Assembly (NCBI RefSeq): GCF_018991925.1
Contig: NW_024737068.1
Location: forward strand, 4,314,404-4,378,403
Direction of reading: 5' to 3'
From: Homarus americanus
Lineage: Eukaryota; Arthropoda; Malacostraca; Decapoda; Nephropidae
DNA length: 64,000 nucleotides
Shown: positions 34,213-45,899 of the stretch, in pieces
Layout: each line of letters opens with the position of its first letter
Numbering within the stretch: the stretch's first letter is position 1
Made by a program: the position numbers and the translations under genes
Notes under the pieces: generated by a model
What the model saw: only the letters and a program-made list of their open reading frames with translations
What the model was told of the DNA's origin: nothing
The model's database searches: none

Positions 34213-34382
34213 GAAGCTTCCCAGCGTGTTCGAGTTAATGATGGTTTGGGAAATTTATTCCACTTGTCCACAACTCTATTTCCAAACCATTGTTTATCTA
34301 TCTCGCGCCTAAATCTAAATTTGTGTTATTTGAAATCATTGCTACGAGTTCGCTCCTGGTTTGACTGAAAAAGTACCTTTGT
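34213..34382 (-). pseudogene. LINE 3' fragment, second copy
   Basis: Minus-strand translation reads KFRFRREIDKQWFGNRVVDKWNKFP (given here in part), parallel to the RVVDEWNKLP region of the neighbouring longer copy. Bases 34,213-34,382 align with 34,487-34,660 at perhaps 80 percent. It is a truncated, independent or duplicated end of the same family. Confidence 0.8.
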
Positions 34383-35090
34383 TATAAGAACATAAGAATG
34401 GAGGAAACTGCAGCCGGCCTATTGGCCCATACTGGGCAGTCCCGTTTACACCCAACCCCTATTGCTCATAAAAGCATCCAACCTATGTTTGAAGCTATTC
34501 AGCGTATTCGAGTTAATGATGATATTTGGTAACTTGTTCCATTCATCCACTACTCTGTTTCCAAACCAGTGTTTACCTATTTCACGCCTAAATCTAAATT
34601 TGTCTAATTTAAAACCATTGTTACGAGTTCGCTCCTGGTTGGATAGTTTGAGTACCTTTGTAATGTCCCCTTTGTTTAGCCCTGACTTCTACTTATACCT
34701 CTATCAGGTCGCCTCGCTCTACGTCTCTCGAGGAGTGCAAATTAAGATGCTTTAACCTGTCTCTATACTCAAGGTTCCTAAGCCCGGGATTAGTCTTGTC
34801 ATTCTCCTCTGAATTCTTTCCAATGATTCTATATCCATCCTGTAGTACGGTGACCAGAACTGAACTGCGTAATCCAGGTGTGGTCTCACAAGAGCAAGAT
34901 ACAGTTTTAGGATGACCTCGCTAGTCTTGTAACTAACACTCCTTTGTATGAACCCAAGTACTTTATTAGCCTTGTTACAAGCAAAAACACATTGTTTACT
35001 TGGCTTAAGGTTCCTACTTAACATTACTCCTAAATCTCTCTCGCAGTCGGATTTCTCTATGGCATCGTTGTTCATCTGGTATCTGGTGAC
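34383..35090 (-). pseudogene. LINE reverse transcriptase C-terminal part (CR1-like)
   Basis: On the minus strand 35,075-34,752 encodes a 107-residue open frame with CERDLGVMLSRNLK, NKANKVLGFIQRS, LYLALVRPHLDYAVQFWSP and LERIQRRMTRLIPGL, the thumb and C-terminal region that follows the polymerase core in CR1-type non-LTR retrotransposons. Other frames continue with LHSSRDVERGDLI, NQERTRNNGFKL and GNRVVDEWNKLP to about 34,490. The 3' end near 34,383 carries AACATAAGAATGGAGGAAAC and GGCCTATTGGCCCATACTGG, a tail motif I know from many decapod sequences. The fingers and palm are absent, the usual 5' truncation. Clade assignment is by motif memory only. Confidence 0.85.
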
Positions 35091-35200
35091 TCAGTTTACA
35101 GTATATTACCTTCGTTTAACCCTGACTTCTATTTATACACTTCGATCATATTGCTCCTCACTCTACGTCTCTCGAGGAGTGTAAACTCAGATGCTAATAA
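35091..35200 (-). pseudogene. LINE fragment, third copy
   Basis: About 100 bases (CGTCTCTCGAGGAGTG near 35,166) match 34,655-34,752 of the longer copy. No coding potential is left. Confidence 0.65.
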
Positions 35201-35254
35201 AAGATAACCAAGATCATTATGGTTATCTGATCAAACATTTAACGCTAACTAAAA

Positions 35255-35530
35255 CAGGTATAGCAGAGTGGTACAATGGAGCTATAGCAGGGTGGTATGC
35301 TGCGTTGGTATAACTGGGTAGTACAGTAGTGGTATGGCAAGATGGTATACCGTAGTGGTGGTTTAGCAAAGTGGTACATTGTGGTAGTATAGCAGGGTGG
35401 TATAGTGGCGGTATAGCAGGGTGGTATAATGGCGATATAGCAGGGTGGTATAATGGCGATATAGCAGGGTGGTATAATGGCGATATATATGGTATAATGG
35501 CGATATAGCAGGGTGGTATACTAGGGTATA
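35255..35530. repeat. GGTATAGCAGGGTGGTATAATGG minisatellite, right part
   Basis: Short units with the same GGTATAGC..GTGGTA theme as 33,512-34,212, so probably one array split by LINE insertion and since diverged. A further scrap is at 35,757-35,828. Confidence 0.8.
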
Positions 35531-35834
35531 AGAGTCAGTAACACACATTGGTCGTAGTCCTGAGAGGGAACACACCTAACTGGTCTCAACTCCGTCCACC
35601 TTCCAACTGACGGATGTATTAGCCAGCCTGTGATTGGCTCGAAAACACAAATAACATTGACGATGCATGGTGAAGTACTGAGACGTGGCTGGATTATTCT
35701 GGAAGTAATATAACGAATATACTTAAATACATATACTCCCTGTACGTACTCTTACTTAGCAGGGTGGTATACTGGGGCGATATAGCAGGGTGGTATAGCA
35801 GCGGTATAGCAAGGTGGTATATTAAGGAGGTACT
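35531..35834. other. Spacer and end of the minisatellite
   Basis: No gene seen at 35,531-35,756. Units like GGTGGTATACTGGGGCGATA at 35,757-35,828 continue the array and run straight into the following pseudogene. Confidence 0.6.
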
Positions 35835-37235
35835 GTACATCCATGTCATTGTGCAAAATAACCAAGGTTTCATAATAACGAAAGCAAATAACCAAATTGA
35901 TCATGTGGTTATGCCGGGCTTCTTGTGGCATAAAGCAGGAAGACCAGTGGTCCTGAGAAATACTCTGAAACATGAACTTGTTCTAGTGCCTCTTTCGCTG
36001 ACAGAACTCCATGGTTCTCCCTTTACAGACAACAAAGCATCACTGATGAACTTACTGACATAAACGAAAAAAGAGTAGCGTGTACTTCAGGTTGACATAT
36101 GGTCAGGCATGGGGTTATGTCTTGACAAACTCTCTGATGTGCACATGTTTGGTGACCTAGATGACAACTTCATCAAGTGTAGGACATTTCACAGCATGAC
36201 ATACCACCGCGTTGATGTCATCTTTGATCAGTAACGGTCAGTTTCTCTCAAAGGTGAAACCCGAAAACGACGCTCCGGAAAATGTCAACCAATAACACGA
36301 TCCATTGAGGGACGCTACACACCTGTACCAAAGAACTGGAAAAACAAACTTTCTGGACCTCTCAGAAAACAAATGGAACTTACCAAAGTATACCAAAAGC
36401 CGAAGTGGTTGTGGCAGGAGGGTATGGCGATGAAAAAGAGGTACAGTCTATAAATTAATTAACGGACATGGCACTACTGAACGGACCACACGAGGAAGCA
36501 GAAACGAGAATTGTTCTACAAGCTGCCCACAGCTCTCGTGAGACAGTCTAGTTGTATCAGCTAGGGACATTGATGTGTTCCTGGTGTTGATCTATCACTT
36601 TGGCAAGATGCAATGCCTGTGGACAATGGCTGGCACATCAAAGGAACGGAAATTCCTACCTATTCACACCAACCATCGTTCTCTGTCACCTGATGTTTTG
36701 GGATCATTGATGGCCTTTCATGCTATCACTGATTGCGACACTGTATCGTACATTCGATGGCACACAAAGAGAACAATGAGGAATATATTCCGTGGAAATA
36801 AAAAAATGTTGAAACATTTGGGAAAAGGTTCCATTACTGCCGAAACTATCAGGGCAACAAAATGTTTTTTCTCTGATGTGCACAATGTCAATACTGATTC
36901 TATTGCTGATGTCCACCTCCGGCTCTTCACTAAAATAAGACAGCCTGAATTCTTTCCACCAACGACTAATGCACTGCAACAACACATTAAATGAGCTGAC
37001 AATGAGGCAACAGTGTGGGAACAAGCTTGCTTGCAGCTCGCCAGATCCCTGTGATATAACGATACATGGTTGGAAGAAGAATGACGCACTGACGCAGTTC
37101 ATCTGGTTCCACTTCTGATGACTGTAGACTCAGTCCCAAGAGAATGCTGGGAAATCATGTCATGTTGCAAGAAAGAAATGTCCAAATCCCGTTGTACAAC
37201 CCAAAAAGTCCTGTCGCCTCTCCCTTTATTCCACG
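35835..37235 (+). pseudogene. Broken copy of a multi-copy invertebrate gene family (XPG/FEN-like nuclease, tentative)
   Basis: Successive frames carry blocks of a large family that I recognise from many invertebrate proteins annotated as uncharacterised: VPLSLTELHGSPFTDNKASLM (here in part) near 35,985-36,050, then YHRVDVIFDQ and GETRKRRS near 36,200-36,270, EGRYTPVPKNW at about 36,310-36,340, and an open frame of 139 codons at 36,575-36,994 with DVFLVLIYHF, WTMAGTSKERKFLPIH, LMAFHAITDCDTVSY and KCFFSDVHNV. The end has VHLVPLLMT and PRECWEIMSC. The D-V-hydrophobic and GCD/DCD-T-S acidic motifs suggest a PIN/XPG-type nuclease fold, which is inference. The usual Gly of GCDT is Asp here. Stops and frameshifts (for example after VIFDQ, at 36,061 and 36,451) break it at least five times. 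No introns are evident, so it may be a retrocopy or transposon cargo. Confidence 0.65.
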
Positions 37236-37367
37236 AACCCCGAGATTCAGACTCGTGAGCTGAAGCAGTAGACACTGACACATTATTCTGTCCATAAATG
37301 GTTCGGATTCAAGAGTCTGAATCTCGGGGTTCATGGTTCAGGATGAGTGGCGACAGGACGTTTTTGG
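37201..37367. repeat. Long inverted repeat, arms about 55 bp
   Basis: The arm at 37,201-37,254 (ending GAACCCCGAGATTCAGACTC) and the arm at 37,313-37,367 (starting GAGTCTGAATCTCGGGGTTC) are reverse complements. The inner 20 bases match perfectly and the outer parts at roughly three in four (CCAAAAA.GTCCTGTCGCC). The spacer is 58 bases. It overlaps the end of the pseudogene. Confidence 0.9.
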
Positions 37368-38125
37368 GTGACTGTACCAAAAACACGTATGCGGGTGCCA
37401 TGATCACGACACAGGCATGAACAATAAATTATGATACATTTATGAATCTCTTAATCTAGTGAACTTCGCTTTCTTTAGGTTTCTTAATGTAAATGCTACA
37501 TAAATTATCAACGATTTTGGTATTATTTTTATGTATTTTACAGTATAGAATATTCAATTAAATTTTTCCTTAAATATAAGTAAATCATCAACCATTAGGA
37601 AATCCTACACGGACTTTTTTTAGCTCTTAATTATAATCTAATAAATTGTAAATAAAGTGTTCACCAATTTGATACTGTTTATATTATCTTTATACGTTTC
37701 ACAGTTCAGTCATGTTTTATCCAAGTTATAAACATGTGATGAACCTTTTCGTAATTTCACAGGTTCTTTTAATGTTTAAATAGTGAGTTTTTATTGTTCA
37801 TGTATATATTTTCAAACATTTCGAGTTCCATGAAAGTATTAATTTAATCTAAAAAAAACTTGTTGCCGAGTTTGAATATGATTTGCCACTCACATTATTA
37901 TTATTTTATTTTATGTCTCTAGACAACTGTACCAAACATGTCAAGATATGTCAGGGTTTTTAATGGAGTGTTAAACTAACTTCTCTTTTTTTTACAACAA
38001 TTATTACTAAATGTAAATTAGAGTTTGAAAAGCATAATAATATAACAATTTCCTACAGAATTTCAAACCCAACTATCTATAATAGGGTTGGTAGGAAACG
38101 TGTTGCAGTATTATTAATGATATTC
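37368..38125. other. AT-rich spacer
   Basis: No gene or clear repeat seen. Confidence 0.5.
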
Positions 38126-38285
38126 CGATCTGGGTGTGATGCCACCCGACTAACATGTGAGGCCACCCGACCACCGTGGTATGTAGCACCCGACCACCAT
38201 GGTATGTGATGCCACCCGACCACCATGGTATGTGATGCCACCCGACCACCATGGTATGTGAGGCCACCGACCACCATGGTATAAG
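38126..38285. repeat. 26-bp minisatellite
   Basis: About six copies of CCACCCGACCACCATGGTAT plus GTGATG. Confidence 0.9.
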
Positions 38286-38547
38286 AGCCCCTCACTCCCA
38301 GGGTCCGAGGAAAGTACCCCCGCCCACCATGCTTGGAGATTGGATATAATAAAGTACAGCAAACACAGATATACTAAACTTAAACACAAAAAATGACACA
38401 CAAGAATTCTATACATTCATACAACACACAACTGTTTAACATACACATAAAACAAACATACTTGTGTCTAATCAATAAAGATGAAAAGAGAAATGTTTTA
38501 CTTAACACATAACAGCATTTACCTATTAATACGAATATTTTGTAAAT

Positions 38548-38548
<1 letters not shown>

Positions 38549-38593
<45 letters not shown>
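38549..38593. repeat. (CA)n microsatellite
   Basis: Clean CA run of about 44 bases. Confidence 0.95.
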
Positions 38594-38595
<2 letters not shown>

Positions 38596-39234
38596 TATTT
38601 GGCATATACATACAGTACATTTACACCCAAAATCGTTCCATTCAATAGCTGCTGTCAATTAAAACCGTATTGCAACGATGTGACTTTTTCCGGTTTATGT
38701 TTCAGAGGAAAAAAAATATATATGAACATCACTCCGTCCCCAAAGTATTTTTCTAAGCGTCTGTTTCTAGGTGTAAAATAAAAAAAGGAAAGAAAAATGT
38801 TAGAAGTATGAGTTGGAAATTGATGATGATGTGGGAGGAAGGAGGAAGAACAGGAGGAAGGAGGAGAACGGGGGTGAGGAGGAAGCGATTGGTGGGACTG
38901 GGGGGGTTGGAGGAAGGAAGGAGGGTTATTGGTTGTGGGGAGTGTAGGAAGGAGGATGGAAAGAGGGAGGAAGAACAGACAGAAGGATAAATAAATACAA
39001 ACTAAGAGAGAGAGAGAGTTAAATAAACCAATTTGAGAGCTGCTTCATTGTACACACAGCATCAACATCATTTTCATGTCTTTCTCATCAAAAACGTAGA
39101 TTACTGGAGTAAAGAAATTGTATCGTCGTTTCATCAGAATTTTCACTATTTCGACAGACAGACAGACGGAACCTTAAGCACGGTATTGTACAACTTAATA
39201 GCAAATATTTCTATATTGGTGTATTTTGTTTGTT

Positions 39235-39235
<1 letters not shown>
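38594..39235. other. Spacer with G/A-rich stretch
   Basis: Purine-rich at 38,820-38,985; otherwise unremarkable, no gene seen. Confidence 0.5.

Positions 39236-39282
<47 letters not shown>
39236..39282. repeat. (AAT)n microsatellite
   Basis: Sixteen or so AAT units that form the tail of the adjacent dispersed element. Confidence 0.95.
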
Positions 39283-39283
<1 letters not shown>

Positions 39284-39400
39284 GGGTTTATTCAAAGAAC
39301 ATGGCAGCCAGAAGGCTGAAAATATAGTTACATGTATTGGAGATGGGTCACTTGATTGACAAATAATATACAAGAAACATAAGTGAGACAGATATTATGT
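39283..39400 (+). repeat. Dispersed element tail, copy 2
   Basis: Matches the reverse complement of 21,725-21,890 (blocks GGGTTTATTCAAAG, GGCAGCCAGAAGGCTG, AAATATAGTTACATG, ACAAATAATATACAAG). The AAT microsatellite adjoins the same end in both copies. Confidence 0.75.
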
Positions 39401-39902
39401 ATACTGCGCAAAGTAAATTAATATTTGAGTGTTGTAAATATAAAATAATGAATATGTTTGATGCACACTGTGCAGTAAATGGTGAGTCGTACTTCACCTT
39501 GTGAAGTGTTCCTTCGATGAGTGGGGACTTCGCTTTTCACATAACTAAAATAAATGATCAATTGTTTAAATAGCTCCCCAATCTATTCACAATAAATTAA
39601 TGAGAGCGTATATATTAGTGACAATTAAATGTTCAACTATGATTAATTGTTACAAGGTAGTGTTAATAATTATAAAAACTATCATGACGTTCACCGTGTG
39701 ATGATATGTTGTAGAATGTGTATAACGTATTTATAATTATATAAACTAATGATAGTTTATGAATGCCTAGTTTGGTAGGTTAGTTCTGGGTGTTCGTCTA
39801 CCGAGTGCTGTGATGTTTACGTCCACCTGGCCAAGGTTGTACCGTTGTTGTGGGATGCGTTTCCAAGATGGCATCTACAAGGACGTTGTTGACGTTTCTA
39901 AG
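39401..39902. other. AT-rich spacer
   Basis: No gene seen. At 39,864-39,912 two AAGATGGC motifs occur 35 bases apart (39,866 and 39,901), a form that resembles YY1/Pho sites at transcription starts. Confidence 0.4.
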
Positions 39903-39989
39903 ATGGCGTTAGTTACGCTGATTGCGTCACTGATGTTCCTCGTGTTGGGATGGTGTTTGTGTCGAGAACACGCACAAAACTGTGTGTAA
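39903..39989 (+). CDS. Possible 28-residue hydrophobic peptide
   Basis: An ATG at 39,903 opens a small frame, MALVTLIASLMFLVLGWCLC followed by REHAQNCV and a TAA. It reads as a signal peptide or a single membrane segment with a Cys-containing tail. The start lies in an AAGATGGC context, and a shorter upstream ATG frame (39,868) ends at a TAG within it. There is no splice or homology support, so it may be chance; I list it because frames this hydrophobic and well placed are unusual in the surrounding spacer. Confidence 0.15.
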   Translation: MALVTLIASLMFLVLGWCLCREHAQNCV

Positions 39990-40494
39990 TAGGTGATTTG
40001 TTATTTATCACTTTGTTTTTTATTGACTCGTTGTGTTGAGTATGGCTTGTAGAATATTGAATTTTAGGTCACTGGTTAAGTTCGAAATCTTAACTGCCAC
40101 CTTTGTAACTTGTTGCATTCCCAAGCTTGTAAAGGTCCGTAATATAATATCTGTATGTTCTTGATGATTCAGATTATTGATGATGTTCAAACAAAGGCAC
40201 TCTGTTCCTTTTCTTTTATAATAGTAAAAAACAGGTGCCCAGAATATTGGTGTAATGACGAATTAACCGACAATGGGCAATTGTCTAATTACGAGAGAAT
40301 AGAGGAGATTATTCTCAGAACTCCCTTAACAGCCTTGTGTCTGTGTCGAGATACAGGGATGAACTGACCAGGAAGCGGATTAATTTAAGCTGACCCCTGC
40401 ACTGGAGGTCCCAGAGCAGTGTGAGGTCAGGGTAATGTCACTTGACACGTGACAAGGAATTAATTACCACTGCCCACTGTCTAGTTACGCGGTG

Positions 40495-40499
<5 letters not shown>
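39990..40499. other. Spacer, no gene recognised
   Basis: The frame at 40,155-40,367 (70 codons) shows no domain. Confidence 0.4.
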
Positions 40500-40567
<68 letters not shown>

Positions 40568-40568
40568 A
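40499..40568. repeat. (TA)n microsatellite
   Basis: About 65 bases of TA. Confidence 0.95.
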
Positions 40569-40627
40569 TGTTAAATGTCATTATCCCACATTTATATAAT
40601 TGTTACTGTCTATATATTTGACAAACC

Positions 40628-43393
40628 ACAACACAACACACTGACAACACAGCACAACACACACACAACACACCACAACACATCACAACACAACACAACA
40701 TAACACAACACACACTTGACACAACACACCACAACACAGCACACCCACAGCACATCCATTTACCAACCTAACACAACACACACCACACCACAACACAACA
40801 CAACACAGACCCACACACACCACACCACAACACAACCTGTACACCACAACCCACAAGCACACACACACACCTGGCACAACACCACACACAACACACCACA
40901 ACCTGTACCCACAACACACCACACCACAACACACCACAACACAACACAACACACCACACCACAACACAACCTGTACACCACACCACAACACACCACAGCC
41001 CTACAACACAACACACCACAACACACCACAACACAACACACCACAACCTGGCAACACCACAACACAACACACCACACCACACCACAACCCACATACAACA
41101 CAACACACCACAACTTATACCACACCACAACACAACACACCACACAACACAACACACCACAACACACCACACCTGGCCACAACCACAACCCCACAACCAC
41201 TGCACCACAACCCCACAACACACCTGCTTACAACCCCACACACCACACCACAACCACAACCCCTGACACACCCACCACAACACACACACAACCTGTACAC
41301 ACCACAACCTGGCCACAACCTGACACACCACCAACACAACACAACACACCACAACACACCCACAACCCTGACACACCACAACACAACCCTGACACACCAC
41401 AACACAGCACACCACAACACAACCTGCAACACCAGCACACACCACAACCACAACACCACAACACACCACACTGCACAACACACAACCCCACACCCACACA
41501 CCACAACACAACACACCTGACCTGTTACACCACTGACCTGGCACAACCTGCCCCACAGCAGCACACAACCCCACACACCACACACCACAACCACAACACA
41601 ACCACACTAGCACCTAGCCTAACCTGACACACCACAACACACCCACAACCCCGCAACACACCACAACTAACTAGCCACACATCACGCCACAACACAACAC
41701 AACACAACACACCACACCACACCACACCACAACCCCTGACACACCACAACCTGGCCTGGCCTGACACACCACAACACACCACAACCTGACACACCACAGC
41801 ACCACAACACAACCTGACACACCACAACCGCCACACACCACACCACACCACAACACACCACAACACACCACAACACCTGTACAGCTAGCCACCTAACTTT
41901 AACACACCACACACAACACAACACACCACACCACAACCACAACACACCACAACACAACACACCACACCACAACCTGGCACAACACACCACACACACAACA
42001 CAACTGACACACACAACACACCACTAAACACAACACACCACAACCACACCACACACCACAACACAACCCACACACCACACCACAACACAACACACCACAA
42101 CACACCACAACACAACACACACAACCACAACCTAGCCACCACACCCACACCACAACACACCACACCCACCAACACACCTGACACACCACAACACAACACA
42201 CCACAACACAACCCCTGGCTTACACACCACCAACACCAACCACAGCACAGCACACCTGACACACTACATCACACCACAACCTGACACACACAACTGGCCA
42301 CAACACACCACCAGCACAACCCACACACCACACCACAACCCCTGACACAACACACCACAACCACAACACACCACAACACCTGACACAACACACCACAACC
42401 ACAACACAGCACACCTGACACACCTGACACACCCGCAACACACTACAACACAACACACCACAACACAACACACACAACACACCACAACACAACACACCAC
42501 AACACACCACAACACAACACACCACACCACACCACAACACAGCCACACCTAGCTTACAACCCCTGTACCACCACATCACGCCACAACACAACCACACACA
42601 GCACACCACAACCTGACACACCACAACACACCACAACTAACACACCCACACCCACACCACACCACAGCACACACCACCAGCAACCCCTGACACACCACAT
42701 CACGCCTGACACAACACACCACAACACACCACAACACAACACACCACAACAAAAACCTTACAACACAACACACCACATCACGCCACAACACACCACACCA
42801 CAACACAACCCCACAACACACCCACATCCACCACAACACACCATACCACACCACCAACCTGACACAACCTGAAACACCACAACACCACACCACAACACAC
42901 ACCTGACACACCACAACACAACACACCACATCACGCCTGACACACCACACCACAACACAACACAACACACATCACGCCTGACACACCACCACACACACAG
43001 CACAACACAACACAAAACACCACAACACACCACCCACAACAACACACCACAACACAACACAACACACCACAACACACCACAACACAACACACACTACAAC
43101 ACAACACAACACACACCACATCACGCCACAACACACCACACCACAACACAACACACCACAACACAACACAACACACCACAACACAAACACCACAACACAC
43201 ACAACAACACACTACCACAAACAATACAACACACCACAACACAACACACCACAACACACCACACAACACAACACACCACAACACAACACAACACACCACA
43301 ACACAACACACCACAACACACCACAACACAACACACCACAACACACCACAACACAACACACCACACCACACCACAACACAACACACCACACAC
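40628..43393. repeat. 2.8-kb C/A-only low-complexity tract
   Basis: Built of CACAACA and CACACCA words, with islands of CACCTGACACACC, CTGGCACAACC and ACATCACGCC. G and T are very rare on the plus strand. It is open for hundreds of codons on both strands (Thr/His/Gln/Asn on plus, Cys/Val/Leu/Trp on minus), purely from composition. The right third (43,120-43,390) is the most regular. Confidence 0.97.
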
Positions 43394-43498
43394 ATATATA
43401 TTTGTTTTTTAATGTGTTTTTTAAATGTGATCTTCAGTAAAATAGTTTGGTTAACTCTAGGTTTTGGTATTTCTGTGTGTGTAATAATATTTTAAATA

Positions 43499-43529
43499 AA
43501 ATTATTATTATTATTATTATTATTATTAA

Positions 43530-43590
<61 letters not shown>
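43499..43590. repeat. (TTA)n microsatellite
   Basis: About 90 bases of ATT/TTA with one interruption. Confidence 0.95.
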
Positions 43591-43592
<2 letters not shown>

Positions 43593-43703
43593 TCAAAGCA
43601 TTATAATAAGACAGAGGGAAGCTTATTTAAAGTTTATAATCAGTTCTTTGTTCGATCAAATTTTTTATTAACCTGAATTCCTGTCTATATATGCTCGTGT
43701 TAG

Positions 43704-43763
<60 letters not shown>

Positions 43764-43937
43764 GCAATGGCAAGGAGAACGAGAAAGCGAAAAAAGGAAA
43801 GAATGACAGATGGAAAATGGAAAATTGAATGAAAGCGGGAGAAAAAGAAAGAAAAAATATATTTAATGAGAGAGAGAGAGAGAGAGAGAGATAGAGAGAG
43901 AGAGATAGAGAGAGAAAGAGAGAGAGAGAGAGAGATC
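43704..43937. repeat. Two (GA)n runs
   Basis: GA repeats at 43,704-43,755 and 43,868-43,935 with an A/G-rich link. Confidence 0.95.
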
Positions 43938-44044
43938 ATAACCTCTCCCCTACAAACAAAATATGATCACCAAATGTAAAAGACTTTATAAGGAACAATA
44001 AGTCACACCAGGTGCTGTAATCTCGAATCAATGCCGAAACACGT

Positions 44045-44197
44045 AGTAGCTAAAACAACAACTATCTGTGCATACTTTGTGGGAAACAATATGAGACTAT
44101 GGACGATAAATTTGGGTATATGAGGGCTGTCACTAGTCACACGTAAAATTTCGGAGCATATCGACCCCCACCTGCACAGATAGTTGTTTTAGCTACT
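44045..44197. repeat. Inverted repeat, arms 28 and 25 bp
   Basis: AGTAGCTAAAACAACAACTA plus TCTGTGCA at 44,045-44,072 pairs with TGCACAGATAGTTGTTTTAG plus CTACT at 44,173-44,197; the arms differ by one CAA unit. Spacer about 100 bases. The shape is that of a small foldback or MITE-like element. Confidence 0.85.
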
Positions 44198-44902
44198 GTG
44201 CAAGGAGACACACACATATATAGACCATGATAATTAAGACGATATGATCATTTAAACATTCCAGAGCTTTTGATGTTACAACACATGTCTACAGTTTCAT
44301 GTGAAAGTTGGTTAAATCCGTTAAAGCCGTTAGATTTCAAATAAATATATGAATTAGTGTTTGTCATATCGTAAATGCGTCGTAAACAAGATTTATTACA
44401 TAGTTTTGTTGTCATAAACATTTTCTGTGATAAGATGAATAGATATTATGGTCCTAGAAAATTTTTTTTTATGCAAACGTAATTTTCCGAGTACAGTAAT
44501 GTAAAAAAAAATAACAAAACACAATAATAAAAACACTTTCAATGTAATAGTAAGAGCTCAACATGTAAACTTATAATCACACATATTTCTTTAGCCTGTA
44601 TTAAGTAACACATTACTGAATGAAGGTTTTTTGGTTACCTTTATAATCTTCTATCTTAAAAGGTTCTTCTTGGCCTCCGCACATCTATAAGTAATCTGTA
44701 TATTACACTCTCTCACCCGACCTGGTCCGCTATAACGGCTCTCCAAATATCGGACAGAGTCCTTTATTCGGAGTGTCTGGAATTCATATGTTCGGTATTA
44801 GAAGTATCCGGTATTTGGTGTCCGGGATTCACAGGTCCGGTATTTAGCATTTGTTATTTGGTGTCCGGTATTCAGAGGTTCTGGGATTCTGAGTCATTGC
44901 TG

Positions 44903-44905
<3 letters not shown>
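44198..44905. other. AT-rich spacer
   Basis: No gene seen. Near 44,750-44,890 a degenerate TCCGGTATTTGGTG motif is repeated four or five times. Confidence 0.5.
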
Positions 44906-44907
<2 letters not shown>

Positions 44908-44944
<37 letters not shown>

Positions 44945-44985
44945 ACTATATATATATATATATTATTATTATTATTATTATTATC
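44908..44985. repeat. (TA)n and (ATT)n
   Basis: TA run broken by GTAACTA, then ATT units. Confidence 0.95.
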
Positions 44986-45084
44986 ATTGGTGTATCCATG
45001 CAGGTATTGTGTCAGTGCAATAATTACTCCACACGAATTGCAGCTAATCAGCAACATTTAATACTAAACCCTTTCTGTATATTT

Positions 45085-45085
<1 letters not shown>

Positions 45086-45180
<95 letters not shown>

Positions 45181-45225
45181 TCCTCTCTCTCTCTCTCTCC
45201 CTTCCCTTTAATCCTCTCTCTCTTT
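45086..45225. repeat. (CT)n microsatellite
   Basis: About 140 bases of CT with few C insertions. Confidence 0.95.
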
Positions 45226-45529
45226 TGAATGTCCTGTGTGAAGTGGACTGAAACCCACCTCATGCTTTCCTCCCCTTTTCTTCTATTTTTCCCTACCTTG
45301 CCCTACCCTCCCCGTCTCTCACCCCTCCTACCTCCCTCCACCTTCCACTCTCCCAGCCCTTCACCCCCCAGTTATCGCTTCATTCTAGAGAGAGCGGGAG
45401 ACCTAAATTCACGAACCAATCCCCGCTGAGTACACCTGCAAAACTAATTAGGACACAACCAAGTGATTATACCTGAGTAGCGGCCCAATCCCCTGAACAA
45501 TCTCTGCAATGGGTGGCAATCTCCTGAAC
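45226..45529. other. Pyrimidine-rich spacer
   Basis: No gene seen. Confidence 0.5.
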
Positions 45530-45890
45530 GACACTCGGCAGGGCTACCAATTCCATAAACGACCTTCACCAAACCTACAAACCCCATAAATGACCTTCAC
45601 CAGACCTACAAACCCCATAAATGACCTCCACCTGACCTACCAACCCCATAAACGACCTTCACCAGACCTACCAACCCCATAAACGACCTTCACCAGACCT
45701 ACCAATCCCATAATGACCCCTACCATGGTTACAAATCCCCAAAACGATCCACGCCATAGGTACAAATCTTCAAAAACCACCACACCACACCACCCAGTCC
45801 ATGGCTACAAATCCTAAAACCAATCCCAACAATGGCTACTAGTCCCCAAAATGACCCTACCCAAGACAACCAATCCCCCAAACGACATCT
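45530..45890. repeat. 31-bp minisatellite
   Basis: About six good copies of CCTACCAACCCCATAAACGA plus CCTTCACCAGA at 45,535-45,720, then more decayed ones to about 45,890. Confidence 0.9.
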
Positions 45891-45899
45891 GTCACTGTT

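Noticed and set aside
40716..43395. Many long frames on both strands of the C/A tract
   Set aside because: Low composition complexity explains them; both strands are open at once.
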